Numbered from the stretch's first letter, positions 1 through 14,600 are shown. The stretch is 64,000 nt of DNA from Limnomonas spitsbergensis (GCA_037349105.1 JAYJMM010000108.1:215001-279000); one strand, 5' to 3'. Notes: generated by a model not told the origin, from the sequence alone. Translations and numbers: made by a program.

Positions 1-350
1 CCGCAGTGTGCAGACTGGTGTACAGTCGCTCATTAGGTAGTTATTAGGCCGACCATGCAACCATGCCTTTTGACACAGGCCATGCCACGCCCCAGCCACA
101 CACATCTCTATCACTCTCAATGCTGTAATAGACGTATGGCATGATTGCACGGTAGGCCGCAGTGTGCAGACTGGTGTACAGTCGCTCATTAGGTAGTGGT
201 TAGGCCGACCATGCAACCATGCCTTTTGACACAGGCCATGCCCCGACCCGCCACACACATATCTATCACTCTCAATGCTGTAATAGACGTATGGCATGAT
301 TGCACGGTAGGCCGCAGTGTGCAGACTGGTGTACAGTCGCTCATTAGGTA
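1..350 (+). repeat. Dimer duplicated 2,805 bp downstream
   Basis: The first monomer carries the rare GTAGTTATTAGG variant (from 37). It recurs only at 2,842, followed in both places by a 155-bp CCCCGACCCGCC monomer. The offset of 2,805 is 18 monomers minus 3 bp. The copies differ at about 88, where the first has CCACGCC. The following 155-bp dimer (about 196-384) also reappears at 11,418-11,606, sharing the rare TATTGG and CCATACAACC variants. Confidence 0.75.
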
Positions 351-719
351 TTGGTTAGGCCGACCATACAACCATGCCTTTTGACACAGGCCATGCCCCG
401 ACCCGCCACACACATATCTATCACTCTCAATGCTGTAATAGACGTATGGCATGATTGCACGGTAGGCCGCAGTGTGCAGACTGGTGTACAGTCGCTCATT
501 AGGTAGTGGTTAGGCCGACCATGCAACCATGCCTTTTGACACAGGCCATGCCCCGCCTCCGCCACACACATATCTATCACTCTCAATGCTGTAATAGACG
601 TATGGCATGATTGCACGGTAGGCCGCAGTGTGCAGACTGGTGTACAGTCGCTCATTAGGTAGTGGTTAGGCCGACCATGCAACCATGCCTTTTGACACAG
701 GCCATGACCCGCCCCCGTC

Positions 720-1850
720 ACACACATATCTATCACTCTCAATGCTGTAATAGACGTATGGCATGATTGCACGGTAGGCCGCAGTGTGCAGACTGGTGTA
801 CAGACGCTCATTAGGTAGTGGTTAGGCCGACCATGCAACCATGCCTTTTGACACAGGCCATGCCCCGACCCCGCCACACACATCTCTATCACTCTCAATG
901 CTGTAATAGACGTATGGCATGATTGCACGGTAGGCCGCAGTGTGCAAACTGGTGTACAGTCGCTCATTAGGTAGTGGTTAGGCCGACCATGCAACCATGC
1001 CTTTTGACACAGGCCATGACCCGCCCCCGCCACACACATATCTATCACTCTCAATGCTGTAATAGACGTATGGCATGATTGCACGGTAGGCCGCAGTGTG
1101 CAAACTGGTGTACAGTCGCTCATTAGGTAGTGGTTAGGCCGACCATGCAACCATGCCTTTTGACACAGGCCATGCCCCGACCCCGCCACACACATCTCTA
1201 TCACTCTCAATGCTGTAATAGACGTATGGCATGATTGCACGGTAGGCCGCAGTGTGCAAACTGGTGTACAGTGGCTCATTAGGTAGTGGTTAGGCCGACC
1301 ATGCAACCATGCCTTTTGACACAGGCCATGCCCCGCCCCCGCCACACACATATCTATCTCTCTCAATGCTGTAATAGACGTATGGCATGATTGCACGGTA
1401 GGCCGCAGTGTGCAGACTGGTGTACAGTCGCTCATTAGGTAGTGGTTAGGCCGACCATGCAACCATGCCTTTTGACACAGGCCATGCCCCGCCCCCGCCA
1501 CACACATATCTATCACTCTCAATGCTGTAATAGACGTATGGCATGATTGCACGGTAGGCCGCAGTGTGCAGACTGGTGTACAGACGCTCATTAGGTAGTG
1601 GTTAGGCCGACCATGCAACCATGCCTTTTGACACAGGCCATGCCCCGACCCCGCCACACACATCTCTATCACTCTCAATGCTGTAATAGACGTATGGCAT
1701 GATTGCACGGTAGGCCGCAGTGTGCAAACTGGTGTACAGTCGCTCATTAGGTAGTGGTTAGGCCGACCATGCAACCATGCCTTTTGACACAGGCCATGAC
1801 CCGCCCCCGCCACACACATATCTATCACTCTCAATGCTGTAATAGACGTA
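720..1850 (+). repeat. 780-bp (5-monomer) higher-order repeat, first locus
   Basis: CAGACGCTCA occurs at 801 and again at 1,581, exactly 780 bp apart. The stretch from about 790 to 1,070 matches that from about 1,570 to 1,850, including the linked CCCCGACCCCGCC, CATCTCT and GCAAACTGG variants in order. The copies differ by TGGCATG versus TGACATG at about 1,851. The same pentamer period recurs at 6.1-7.6 kb and 11.9-13.3 kb. Confidence 0.8.
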
Positions 1851-3896
1851 TGACATGATTGCACGGTAGGCCGCAGTGTGCAGACTGGTGTACAGTCGCT
1901 CATTAGGTAGTGGTTAGGCCGACCATGCAACCATGCCTTTTGACACAGGCCATGCCCCGCCCCCGCCACACACATCTCTATCACTCTCAATGCTGTATCA
2001 GACGTATGGCATGATTGCACGGTAGGCCGCAGTGTGCAAACTGGTGTACAGTCGCTCATTAGGTAGTGGTTAAGCCGACCATGCAACCATGCCTTTTGAC
2101 ACAGGCCATGCCCCGCCCCCGCCACACACATATCTATCACTCTCAATGCTGTATCAGACGTATGGCATGATTGCACGGTAGGCCGCAGTGTGCAAACTGG
2201 TGTACAGTCGCTCATTAGGTAGTGGTTAGGCCAACCATGCAACCATGCCTTTTGACACAGGCCATGCCCCGCCCCCGCCACACATATATCTATCACTCTC
2301 AATGGTGTAATAGACGTATGGCATGATTGCACGGTAGGCCGCAGTGTGCAGACTGGTGTACAGTCGCTCATTAGGTAGTGGTTAGGCCGACCATGCAACC
2401 ATGCCTTTTGACACAGGCCATGACCCGCCCCCGCCACACACATATCTATCACTCTCAATGCTGTAATAGACGTATGGCATGATTGCACGGTAGGCCGCAG
2501 TGTGCAGACTGGTGTACAGTCGCTCATTAGGTAGTGGTTAGGCCGACCATGCAACCATGCCTTTTGACACAGGCCATGCCCCGCCCCCGCCACACACATA
2601 TCTATCACTCTCAATGCTGTAATAGACGTATGGCATGATTGCACGGTAGGCCGCAGTGTGCAGACTGGTGTACAGTCGCTCATTAGGTAGTGGTTAGGCC
2701 GACCATGCAACCATGCCTTTTGACACAGGCCATGCCCCGACCCGCCAAACACATCTCTATCACTCTCAATGCTGTAATAGACGTATGGCATGATTGCACG
2801 GTAGGCCGCAGTGTGCAGACTGGTGTACAGTCGCTCATTAGGTAGTTATTAGGCCGACCATGCAACCATGCCTTTTGACACAGGCCATGCCCCGCCCCAG
2901 CCACACACATCTCTATCACTCTCAATGCTGTAATAGACGTATGGCATGATTGCACGGTAGGCCGCAGTGTGCAGACTGGTGTACAGTCGCTCATTAGGTA
3001 GTGGTTAGGCCGACCATGCAACCATGCCTTTTGACACAGGCCATGCCCCGACCCGCCACACACATATCTATCACTCTCAATGCTGTAATAGACGTATGGC
3101 ATGATTGCACGGTAGGCCGCAGTGTGCAGACTGGTGTACAGTCGCTCATTAGGTAGTGGTTAGGCCGACCATGCAACCATGCCTTTTGACACAGGCCATG
3201 ACCCGCCCCCGTCACACACATATCTATCACTCTCAATGCTGTAATAGACGTATGGCATGATTGCACGGTAGGCTGCAGTGTGCAGACTGGTGTACAGTCG
3301 CTCATTAGGTAGTGGTTAGGCCGACCATGCAACCATGCCTTTTGACACAGGCCATGCCCTGCCCCCGCCACACACATATCTATCACTCTCAATGCTGTAA
3401 TAGACGTATGGCATGATTGCACGGTAGGCCGCAGTGCGCAGACTGGTGTACAGTCGCTCATTAGGTAGTGGTTAGGCCGACCATGCAACCATGCCTTTTG
3501 ACACAGGCCATGCCCCGACCCCGCCACACACATCTCTATCACTCTCAATGGTGTAATAGACGTATGGCATGATTGCACGGTAGGCCGCAGTGTGCAGACT
3601 GGTGTACAGTCGCTCATTAGGTAGTGGTTAGGCCGACCATGCAGCCATGCCTTTTGACACAGGCCATGACCCGCCCCCGCCACACACATATCTATCACTC
3701 TCAATGCTGTAATAGACGTATGGCATGATTGCACGGTAGGCCGCAGTGTGCAGACTGGTGTACAGTCGCTCATTAGGTAGTGGTTAGGCCGACCATGCAA
3801 CCATGCCTTTTGACACAGGCCATGCCCCGCCCCCGCCACACACATATCTATCACTCTCAATGCTGTATCAGACGTATGGCATGATTGCACGGTAGG

Positions 3897-4047
3897 CCGC
3901 AGTGTGCAGACTGGTGTACAGTCGCTCATTAGGTAGTGGTTAGGCCGACCATGCAACCATGCCTTTTGCACAGGCCAAGCCCCGCCTCCACCATATCTCT
4001 ATCACTCTCAATGCTGTAATAGACGTATGGCATGATTGCACGGTAGG
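3897..4047 (+). repeat. Isolated 151-bp short monomer variant
   Basis: This is the only copy of the 151-bp variant outside 28.5-57.6 kb. Relative to consensus it has lost one base in TGACACAGG (now TGCACAGG) and four bases in the CCGCCACACACAT stretch (now CCACCATATCTC). It also has GGCCAAGCC, which the others lack, so it may be an older or independently drifting copy. Confidence 0.85.
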
Positions 4048-5879
4048 CCGCAGTGTGCAGACTGGTGTACAGACGCTCATTAGGTAGTGGTTAGGCCGAC
4101 CATGCAACCATGCCTTTTGACACAGGCCATGCCCCGACCCCGCCACACACATATCTATCACTCTCAATGCTGTAATAGACGTATGGCATGATTGCACGGT
4201 AGGCCGCAGTGTGCAGACTGGTGTACAGCCGCTCATTAGGTAGTGGTTAGGCCGACCATGCAACCATGCCTTTTGACACAGGCCATGATCCGCCCCCGCC
4301 ACACACATATCTATCACTCTCAATGCTGTAATAGACGTATGGCATGATTGCACGGTAGGCCGCAGTGTGCAGACTGGTGTACAGTCGCTCATTAGGTTGT
4401 GGTTAGGCCGACCATGCAACCATGCCTTTTGACACAGGCCATGACCCGCCCCCGCCACACACATATCTATCACTCTCAATGCTGTAATAGACGTATGGCA
4501 TGATTGCACGGTAGGCCGCAGTGTGCAGACTGGTGTACAGTCGCTCATTAGGTAGTGGTTAGGCCGACCATGCAACTATGCCTTTTGACACAGGCCATGC
4601 CCCGCCCCAGCCACACACATATCTATCACTCTCAATGCTGTATCAGACGTATGGCATGATTGCACGGTAGGCCGCAGTGTGCAGACTGGTGTACAGTCGC
4701 TCATTAGGTAGTGGTTAGGCCGACCATGCAACCATGCCTTTTGACACAGGCCATGCCCCGACCCGCCACACACATATCTATCACTCTCAATGCTGTAATA
4801 GACGTATGGCATGATTGCACGGTAGGCCGCAGTGTGCAGACTGGTGTACAGTCGCTCATTAGGTAGTGGTTAGGCCGACCATGCAACCATGCCTTTTGAC
4901 ACAGGCCATGCCCCGCCCCCGCCACACACATATCTATCACTCTCAATGCTGTAATAGACGTATGGCATGATTGCACGGTAGGCCGCAGTGTGCAGACTGG
5001 TGTACAGTCGCTCATTAGGTAGTGGTTAGGCCGACCATGCAACCATGCCTTTTGACACAGGCCATGACCCGCCCCCGCCACACACATATCTATCACTCTC
5101 AATGCTGTAATAGACGTATGGCATGATTGCACGGTAGGCCGCAGTGTGCAGACTGGTGTACAGTCGCTCATTAGGTAGTGGTTAGGCCGACCATGCAACC
5201 ATGCCTTTTGACACAGGCCATGACCCGCCCCCGCCACACACATCTCTATCACTCTCAATGCTGTATCAGACGTATGGCATGATTGCACGGTAGGCCGCAG
5301 TGTGCAAACTGGTGTACAGTCGCTCATTAGGTAGTGGTTAGGCCGACCATGCAACCATGCCTTTTGACACAGGCCATGCCCCACCCCAGCCACACACATA
5401 TCTATCACTCTCAATGCTGTAACAGACGTATGGCATGATTGCACGGTAGGCCGCAGTGTGCAGACTGGTGTACAGTCGCTCATTAGGTAGTGGTTAGGCC
5501 GACCATGCAACCATGCCTTTCGACACAGGCCATGCCCCGCCCCCGCCACACACATATCTATCACTCTCAATGCTGTATCAGACGTATGGCATGATTGCAC
5601 GGTAGGCCGCAGTGTGCAGACTGGTGTACAGTCGCTCATTAGGTAGTGGTTAGGCCGACCATGCAACCATGCCTTTTGACACAGGCCATGACCCGCCCCC
5701 GCCACACACATATCTATCACTCTCAATGCTGTAATAGACGTATGGCATGATTGCACGGTAGGCCGCAGTGTGCAAACTGGTGTACAGACGCTCATTAGGT
5801 AGTGGTTAGGCCGACCATGCAACCATGCCTTTTGACACAGGCCATGCCCCGCCCCGCCACACACATATCTATCACTCTC

Positions 5880-8800
5880 AATGCTGTAATAGACGTATGG
5901 CATGATTGCACGGTAGGCCGCAGTGTGCAGACTGGTGTACAGTCGCTCATTAGGTAGTGGTTAGGCCGACCATGCAACCATGCCTTTTGACACAGGCCAT
6001 GACCCGCCTCCGCCACACACATATCTATCACTCTCAATGCTGTAATAGACGTATGGCATGATTGCACGGTAGGCCGCAGTGTGCAGACTGGGGTACAGTC
6101 GCTCATTAGGTAGTGGTTAGGCCGACCATGCAACCATGCCTTTTGACACAGGCCATGACCCGCCTCCGCCACACACATATCTATCACTCTCAATGCTGTA
6201 ATAGACGTATGGCATGATTGCACGGTAGGCCGCAGTGTGCAGACTGGGGTACAGTCGCTCATTAGGTAGTGGTTAGGCCGACCATGCAACCATGCCTTTT
6301 GACACAGGCCATGACCCGCCCCCGTCACACACATATCTATCACTCTCAATGCTGTAATAGACGTATGGCATGATTGCACGGTAGGCCGCAGTGTGCAGAC
6401 TGGTGTACAGTCGCTCATTAGGTAGTGGTTAGGCCGACCATGCAACCATGCCTTTTGACACAGGCCATGCCCTGCCCCCGCCACACACATATCTATCACT
6501 CTCAATGCTGTAATAGACGTATGGCATGATTGCACGGTAGGCCGCAGTGTGCAGACTGGTGTACAGACGCTCATTAGGTAGTGGTTAGGCCGACCATGCA
6601 ACCATGCCTTTTGACACAGGCCATGCCCCGCCCCCGCCACACACATATCTATCACTCTCAATGCTGTAATAGACGTATGGCATGATTGCACGGTAGGCCG
6701 CAGTGTGCAGACTGGTGTACAGTCGCTCATTAGGTAGTGGTTAGGCCGACCATGCAACCATGCCTTTTGACACAGGCCATGCCCCGCCCCCGCCACACAC
6801 ATATCTATCACTCTCAATGCTGTAATAGACGTATGGCATGATTGCACGGTAGGCCGCAGTGTGCAGACTGGGGTACAGTCGCTCATTAGGTAGTGGTTAG
6901 GCCGACCATGCAACCATGCCTTTTGACACAGGCCATGACCCGCCTCCGCCACACACATATCTATCACTCTCAATGCTGTAATAGACGTATGGCATGATTG
7001 CACGGTAGGCCGCAGTGTGCAGACTGGGGTACAGTCGCTCATTAGGTAGTGGTTAGAACGACCATGCAACCATGCCTTTTGACACAGGCCATGACCCGCC
7101 CCCGTCACACACATATCTATCACTCTCAATGCTGTAATAGACGTATGGCATGATTGCACGGTAGGCCGCAGTGTGCAGACTGGTGTACAGTCGCTCATTA
7201 GGTAGTGGTTAGGCCGACCATGCAACCATGCCTTTTGACACAGGCCATGCCCTGCCCCCGCCACACACATATCTATCACTCTCAATGCTGTAATAGACGT
7301 ATGGCATGATTGCACGGTAGGCCGCAGTGTGCAGACTGGTGTACAGACGCTCATTAGGTAGTGGTTAGGCCGACCATGCAACCATGCCTTTTGACACAGG
7401 CCATGCCCCGCCCCCGCCACACACATATCTATCACTCTCAATGCTGTAATAGACGTATGGCATGATTGCACGGTAGGCCGCAGTGTGCAGACTGGTGTAC
7501 AGTCGCTCATTAGGTAGTGGTTAGGCCGACCATGCAACCATGCCTTTTGACACAGGCCATGCCCCGCCCCCGCCACACACATATCTATCACTCTCAATGC
7601 TGTAATAGACGTATGGCATGATTGCACGGTAGGCCGCAGTGTGCAGACTGGTGTACAGTCGCTCATTAGGTAGTGGTTAGGCCGACCATGCAACCATGCC
7701 TTTTGACACAGGCCATGACCCGCCCCCGCCACACACATATCTATCACTCTCAATGCTGTAATAGACGTATGGCATGATTGCACGGTAGGCCGCAGTGTGC
7801 AGACTGGTGTACAGTCGCTCATTAGGTAGTGGTTAGGCCGACCATGCAACCATGCCTTTTGACACAGGCCATGCCCCGCCCCCGCCACACACATCTCTAT
7901 CACTCTCAATGCTGTAATAGACGTATGGCATGATTGCACGGTAGGCCGCAGTGTGCAAACTGGTGTACAGTCGCTCATTAGGTAGTGGTTAGGCCAACCA
8001 TGCAACCATGCCTTTTGACACAGGCCATGCCCCGCCCCCGCCACACATATATCTATCACTCTCAATGGTGTAAAAGACGTATGGCATGATTGCACGGTAG
8101 GCCGCAGTGTGCAGACTGGTGTACAGTCGCTCATTAGGTAGTGGTTAGGCCGACCATGCAACCATGCCTTTTGACACAGGCCATGACCCGCCCCCGCCAC
8201 ACACATATCTATCACTCTCAATGCTGTAATAGACGTATGGCATGATTGCACGGTAGGCCGCAGTGTGCAGACTGGTGTACAGTCGCTCATTAGGTAGTGG
8301 TTAGGCCGACCATGCAACCATGCCTTTCGACACAGGCCATGACCCGCCCCCGCCACACACATATCTATCACTCTCAATGCTGTAATAGACGTATGGCATG
8401 ATTGCACGGTAGGCCGCAGTGTGCAGACTGGTGTACAGTCGCTCATTAGGTAGTGGTTAGGCCGACCATGCAACCATGCCTTTTGACACAGGCCATGCCC
8501 CGCCCCAGCCACACACATCTCTATCACTCTCAATGCTGTAATAGACGTATGGCATGATTGCACGGTAGGCCGCAGTGTGCAGACTGGTGTACAGTCGCTC
8601 ATTAGGTAGTGGTTAGGCCGACCATGCAACCATGCCTTTTGACACAGGCCATGCCCCGCCCCCGCCACACACATATCTATCACTCTCAATGCTGTATCAG
8701 ACGTATGGCATGATTGCACGGTAGGCCGCAGTGTGCAGACTGGTGTACAGTCGCTCATTAGGTAGTGGTTAGGCCGACCATGCAACCATGCCTTTTGACA

Positions 8801-9730
8801 CAGGCCATGACCCGCCCCCGCCACACACATATCTATCACTCTCAATGCTGTAATAGACGTATGGCATGATTGCACGGTAGGCCGCAGTGTGCAGACTGGT
8901 GTACAGTCGCTCATTAGGTAGTGGTTAGGCCGACCATGCAACCATGCCTTTTGACACAGGCCATGCCCCGCCCCCGCCACACACATCTCTATCACTCTCA
9001 ATGCTGTAATAGACGTATGGCATGATTGCACGGTAGGCCGCAGTGTGCAGACTGGTGTACAGTCGCTCATTAGGTAGTGGTTCGGCCGACCATGCAACCA
9101 TGCCTTTTGACACAGGCCATGCCCCGCCTCCGCCACACACATATCTATCACTCTCAATGCTGTAATAGACGTATGGCATGATTGCACGGTAGGCCGCAGT
9201 GTGCAGACTGGTGTACAGTCGCTCATTAGGTAGTGGTTAGGCCGACCATGCAACCATGCCTTTTGACACAGGCCATGACCCGCCCCCGCCACACACATAT
9301 CTATCACTCTCAATGCTGTAATAGACGTATGGCATGATTGCACGGTAGGCCGCAGTGTGCAGACTGGTGTACAGTCGCTCATTAGGTAGTGGTTAGGCCG
9401 ACCATGCAACCATGCCTTTTGACACAGGCCATGCCCCGCCCCCGCCACACACATCTCTATCACTCTCAATGCTGTAATAGACGTATGGCATGATTGCACG
9501 GTAGGCCGCAGTGTGCAAACTGGTGTACAGTCGCTCATTAGGTAGTGGTTAAGCCGACCATGCAACCATGCCTTTTGACACAGGCCATGCCCCGCCCCCG
9601 CCACACACATATCTATCACTCTCAATGCTGTATCAGACGTATGGCATGATTGCACGGTAGGCCGCAGTGTGCAAACTGGTGTACAGTCGCTCATTAGGTA
9701 GTGGTTAGGCCAACCATGCAACCATGCCTT
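5880..9730 (+). repeat. 3.8-kb segmental duplication, upstream copy
   Basis: Rare markers here recur downstream in the same order at a constant offset of 5,771-5,773 bp: GGGTAC 6,091 to 11,862; GTAAAAGACG (TAAAAG at 8,071 to 13,843); TTTCGA 8,325 to 14,097; TTCGGCC 9,081 to 14,854. The partner covers about 11,650-15,500. Known internal differences include TAATAG here against TATCAG at about 14,155. Ends are approximate, placed where marker order stops matching. Confidence 0.8.
6010..7700 (+). repeat. Two tandem 780-bp pentamer HOR units (copy A)
   Basis: The rare GGGTAC variant appears at 6,091, 6,247, 6,871 and 7,027, giving two pairs exactly 780 bp apart. Between them the same order of tract variants recurs: ACCCGCCTCC, ACCCGCCCCCGTC, CCCTGCC, then a monomer with CAGACGCTC. 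A private GTTAGAACGACC change at about 7,055 marks the second unit. Confidence 0.88.
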
Positions 9731-11000
9731 TTGACACAGGCCATGCCCCGCCCCCGCCACACATATATCTATCACTCTCAATGGTGTAAAAGACGTATGG
9801 CATGATTGCACGGTAGGCCGCAGTGTGCAGACTGGTGTACAGTCGCTCATTAGGTAGTGGTTAGGCCGACCATGCAACCATGCCTTTTGACACAGGCCAT
9901 GACCCGCCCCCGCCACACACATATCTATCACTCTCAATGCTGTAATAGACGTATGGCATGATTGCACGGTAGGCCGCAGTGTGCAGACTGGTGTACAGTC
10001 GCTCATTAGGTAGTGGTTAGGCCGACCATGCAACCATGCCTTTCGACACAGGCCATGACCCGCCCCCGCCACACACATATCTATCACTCTCAATGCTGTA
10101 ATAGACGTATGGCATGATTGCACGGTAGGCCGCAGTGTGCAGACTGGTGTACAGTCGCTCATTAGGTAGTGGTTAGGCCGACCATGCAACCATGCCTTTT
10201 GACACAGGCCATGCCCCGCCCCAGCCACACACATCTCTATCACTCTCAATGCTGTAATAGACGTATGGCATGATTGCACGGTAGGCCGCAGTGTGCAGAC
10301 TGGTGTACAGTCGCTCATTAGGTAGTGGTTAGGCCGACCATGCAACCATGCCTTTTGACACAGGCCATGCCCCGCCCCCGCCACACACATATCTATCACT
10401 CTCAATGCTGTATCAGACGTATGGCATGATTGCACGGTAGGCCGCAGTGTGCAGACTGGTGTACAGTCGCTCATTAGGTAGTGGTTAGGCCGACCATGCA
10501 ACCATGCCTTTTGACACAGGCCATGACCCGCCCCCCGCCACACACATATCTATCACTCTCAATGCTGTAATAGACGTATGGCATGATTGCACGGTAGGCC
10601 GCAGTGTGCAGACTGGTGTACAGTCGCTCATTAGGTAGTGGTTAGGCCGACCATGCAACCATGCCTTTTGACACAGGCCATGCCCCGCCCCCGCCACACA
10701 CATATCTATCACTCTCAATGCTGTAATAGACGTATGGCATGATTGCACGGTAGGCCGCAGTGTGCAGACTGGTGTACAGTCGCTCATTAGGTAGTGGTTC
10801 GGCCGACCATGCAACCATGCCTTTTGACACAGGCCATGCCCCGCCTCCGCCACACACATATCTATCACTCTCAATGCTGTAATAGACGTATGGCATGATT
10901 GCACGGTAGGCCGCAGTGTGCAGACTGGTGTACAGTCGCTCATTAGGTAGTGGTTAGGCCGACCATGCAACCATGCCTTTTGACACAGGCCATGCCCCGC
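7630..11000 (+). repeat. Tandem 10/11-monomer HOR (1,560/1,716 bp)
   Basis: Two adjacent copies share an ordered set of markers: TAAAAG at 8,071 and 9,787, TTTCGA at 8,325 and 10,041, and TATCAG at 8,695 and 10,411, all exactly 1,716 bp (11 x 156) apart. Before the TAAAAG monomer the offset is only 1,560 bp (ATGACCCG at 7,717 and 9,277). The second copy therefore has one extra monomer, of the TTAAGCC/TATCAG type near 9,550-9,690. Related units recur with TAAAAG at 13,843, 16,186 and 17,750 and TTTCGA at 14,097, 16,440 and 18,003. Confidence 0.85.
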
Positions 11001-11649
11001 CCCCGCCACACACATATCTATCACTCTCAATGCTGTAATAGACGTATGGCATGATTGCACGGTAGGCCGCAGTGTGCAGACTGGTGTACAGTCGCTCATT
11101 AGGTAGTGGTTAGGCCGACCATGCAACCATGCCTTTTGACACAGGCCATGCCCCGCCCCCGCCACACACATATCTATCACTCTCAATGCTGTATCAGACG
11201 TATGGCATGATTGCACGGTATGCCGCAGTGTGCAGACTGGTGTACAGTCGCTCATTAGGTAGTGGTTAGGCCGACCATGCAACCATGCCTTTTGACACAG
11301 GCCATGCCCCGCCCCCGCCACACACATATCTATCACTCTCAATGCTGTAATAGACGTATGGCATGATTGCACGGTAGGCTGCAGTGTGCAGACTGGTGTA
11401 CAGTCGCTCATTAGGTAGTGGTTAGGCCGACCATGCAACCATGCCTTTTGACACAGGCCATGCCCCGACCCGCCACACACATATCTATCACTCTCAATGC
11501 TGTAATAGACGTATGGCATGATTGCACGGTAGGCCGCAGTGTGCAGACTGGTGTACAGTCGCTCATTAGGTATTGGTTAGGCCGACCATACAACCATGCC
11601 TTTTGACACAGGCCATGCCCCGCCCCGCCACACACATATCTATCACTCT

Positions 11650-14600
11650 CAATGCTGTAATAGACGTATGGCATGATTGCACGGTAGGCCGCAGTGTGCA
11701 GACTGGTGTACAGTCGCTCATTAGGTAGTGGTTAGGCCGACCATGCAACCATGCCTTTTGACACAGGCCATGACCCGCCTCCGCCACACACATATCTATC
11801 ACTCTCAATGCTGTAATAGACGTATGGCATGATTGCACGGTAGGCCGCAGTGTGCAGACTGGGGTACAGTCGCTCATTAGGTAGTGGTTAGGCCGACCAT
11901 GCAACCATGCCTTTTGACACAGGCCATGACCCGCCTCCGCCACACACATATCTATCACTCTCAATGCTGTAATAGACGTATGGCATGATTGCACGGTAGG
12001 CCGCAGTGTGCAGACTGGGGTACAGTCGCTCATTAGGTAGTGGTTAGGCCGACCATGCAACCATGCCTTTTGACACAGGCCATGACCCGCCCCCGTCACA
12101 CACATATCTATCACTCTCAATGCTGTAATAGACGTATGGCATGATTGCACGGTAGGCCGCAGTGTGCAGACTGGTGTACAGTCGCTCATTAGGTAGTGGT
12201 TAGGCCGACCATGCAACCATGCCTTTTGACACAGGCCATGCCCTGCCCCCGCCACACACATATCTATCACTCTCAATGCTGTAATAGACGTATGGCATGA
12301 TTGCACGGTAGGCCGCAGTGTGCAGACTGGTGTACAGACGCTCATTAGGTAGTGGTTAGGCCGACCATGCAACCATGCCTTTTGACACAGGCCATGCCCC
12401 GCCCCCGCCACACACATATCTATCACTCTCAATGCTGTAATAGACGTATGGCATGATTGCACGGTAGGCCGCAGTGTGCAGACTGGTGTACAGTCGCTCA
12501 TTAGGTAGTGGTTAGGCCGACCATGCAACCATGCCTTTTGACACAGGCCATGCCCCGCCCCCGTCACACACATATCTATCACTCTCAATGCTGTAATAGA
12601 CGTATGGCATGATTGCACGGTAGGCCGCAGTGTGCAGACTGGGGTACAGTCGCTCATTAGGTAGTGGTTAGGCCGACCATGCAACCATGCCTTTTGACAC
12701 AGGCCATGACCCGCCTCCGCCACACACATATCTATCACTCTCAATGCTGTAATAGACGTATGGCATGATTGCACGGTAGGCCGCAGTGTGCAGACTGGGG
12801 TACAGTCGCTCATTAGGTAGTGGTTAGGCCGACCATGCAACCATGCCTTTTGACACAGGCCATGACCCGCCCCCGTCACACACATATCTATCACTCTCAA
12901 TGCTGTAATAGACGTATGGCATGATTGCACGGTAGGCCGCAGTGTGCAGACTGGTGTACAGTCGCTCATTAGGTAGTGGTTAGGCCGACCATGCAACCAT
13001 GCCTTTTGACACAGGCCATGCCCTGCCCCCGCCACACACATATCTATCACTCTCAATGCTGTAATAGACGTATGGCATGATTGCACGGTAGGCCGCAGTG
13101 TGCAGACTGGTGTACAGACGCTCATTAGGTAGTGGTTAGGCCGACCATGCAACCATGCCTTTTGACACAGGCCATGCCCCGCCCCCGCCACACACATATC
13201 TATCACTCTCAATGCTGTAATAGACGTATGGCATGATTGCACGGTAGGCCGCAGTGTGCAGACTGGTGTACAGTCGCTCATTAGGTAGTGGTTAGGCCGA
13301 CCATGCAACCATGCCTTTTGACACAGGCCATGCCCCGCCCCCCGCCACACACATATCTATCACTCTCAATGCTGTAATAGACGTATGGCATGATTGCACG
13401 GTAGGCCGCAGTGTGCAGACTGGTGTACAGTCGCTCATTAGGTAGTGGTTAGGCCGACCATGCAACCATGCCTTTTGACACAGGCCATGACCCGCCCCCG
13501 CCACACACATATCTATCACTCTCAATGCTGTAATAGACGTATGGCATGATTGCACGGTAGGCCGCAGTGTGCAGACTGGTGTACAGTCGCTCATTAGGTA
13601 GTGGTTAGGCCGACCATGCAACCATGCCTTTTGACACAGGCCATGCCCCGCCCCCGCCACACACATCTCTATCACTCTCAATGCTGTAATAGACGTATGG
13701 CATGATTGCACGGTAGGCCGCAGTGTGCAAACTGGTGTACAGTCGCTCATTAGGTAGTGGTTAGGCCAACCATGCAACCATGCCTTTTGACACAGGCCAT
13801 GCCCCGCCCCCGCCACACATATATCTATCACTCTCAATGGTGTAAAAGACGTATGGCATGATTGCACGGTAGGCCGCAGTGTGCAGACTGGTGTACAGTC
13901 GCTCATTAGGTAGTGGTTAGGCCGACCATGCAACCATGCCTTTTGACACAGGCCATGACCCGCCCCCGCCACACACATATCTATCACTCTCAATGCTGTA
14001 ATAGACGTATGGCATGATTGCACGGTAGGCCGCAGTGTGCAGACTGGTGTACAGTCGCTCATTAGGTAGTGGTTAGGCCGACCATGCAACCATGCCTTTC
14101 GACACAGGCCATGACCCGCCCCCGCCACACACATATCTATCACTCTCAATGCTGTATCAGACGTATGGCATGATTGCACGGTAGGCCGCAGTGTGCAGAC
14201 TGGTGTACAGTCGCTCATTAGGTAGTGGTTAGGCCGACCATGCAACCATGCCTTTTGACACAGGCCATGCCCCGCCCCAGCCACACACATCTCTATCACT
14301 CTCAATGCTGTAATAGACGTATGGCATGATTGCACGGTAGGCCGCAGTGTGCAGACTGGTGTACAGTCGCTCATTAGGTAGTGGTTAGGCCGACCATGCA
14401 ACCATGCCTTTTGACACAGGCCATGCCCCGCCCCCGCCACACACATATCTATCACTCTCAATGCTGTATCAGACGTATGGCATGATTGCACGGTAGGCCG
14501 CAGTGTGCAGACTGGTGTACAGTCGCTCATTAGGTAGTGGTTAGGCCGACCATGCAACCATGCCTTTTGACACAGGCCATGACCCGCCCCCGCCACACAC

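Noticed and set aside
196..384. 62-codon plus-strand open frame, repeated at 11,418-11,606
   Set aside because: It exists only because two 155-bp monomers with rare changes fall together; it is plain satellite sequence duplicated at the second site.
8320..8345. CENP-B box-like match in TTTCGACACAGG variants (also TTCGGCCGACC at 9,081)
   Set aside because: The TTCG and the downstream A fit the CENP-B box, but the required CGGG core is replaced by CCAT or ATGC. The consensus monomer (TTTTGAC, TTAGGCC) lacks even the TTCG.
5795..10543. 1,582-codon minus-strand open frame encoding a 52-residue repeat, and dozens of similar shorter frames
   Set aside because: They follow from a monomer length divisible by three. 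Frames end exactly where 155-, 154- or 151-bp monomers shift phase, substitutions are not biased to silent sites, and I see no start context, signal peptide or domain.
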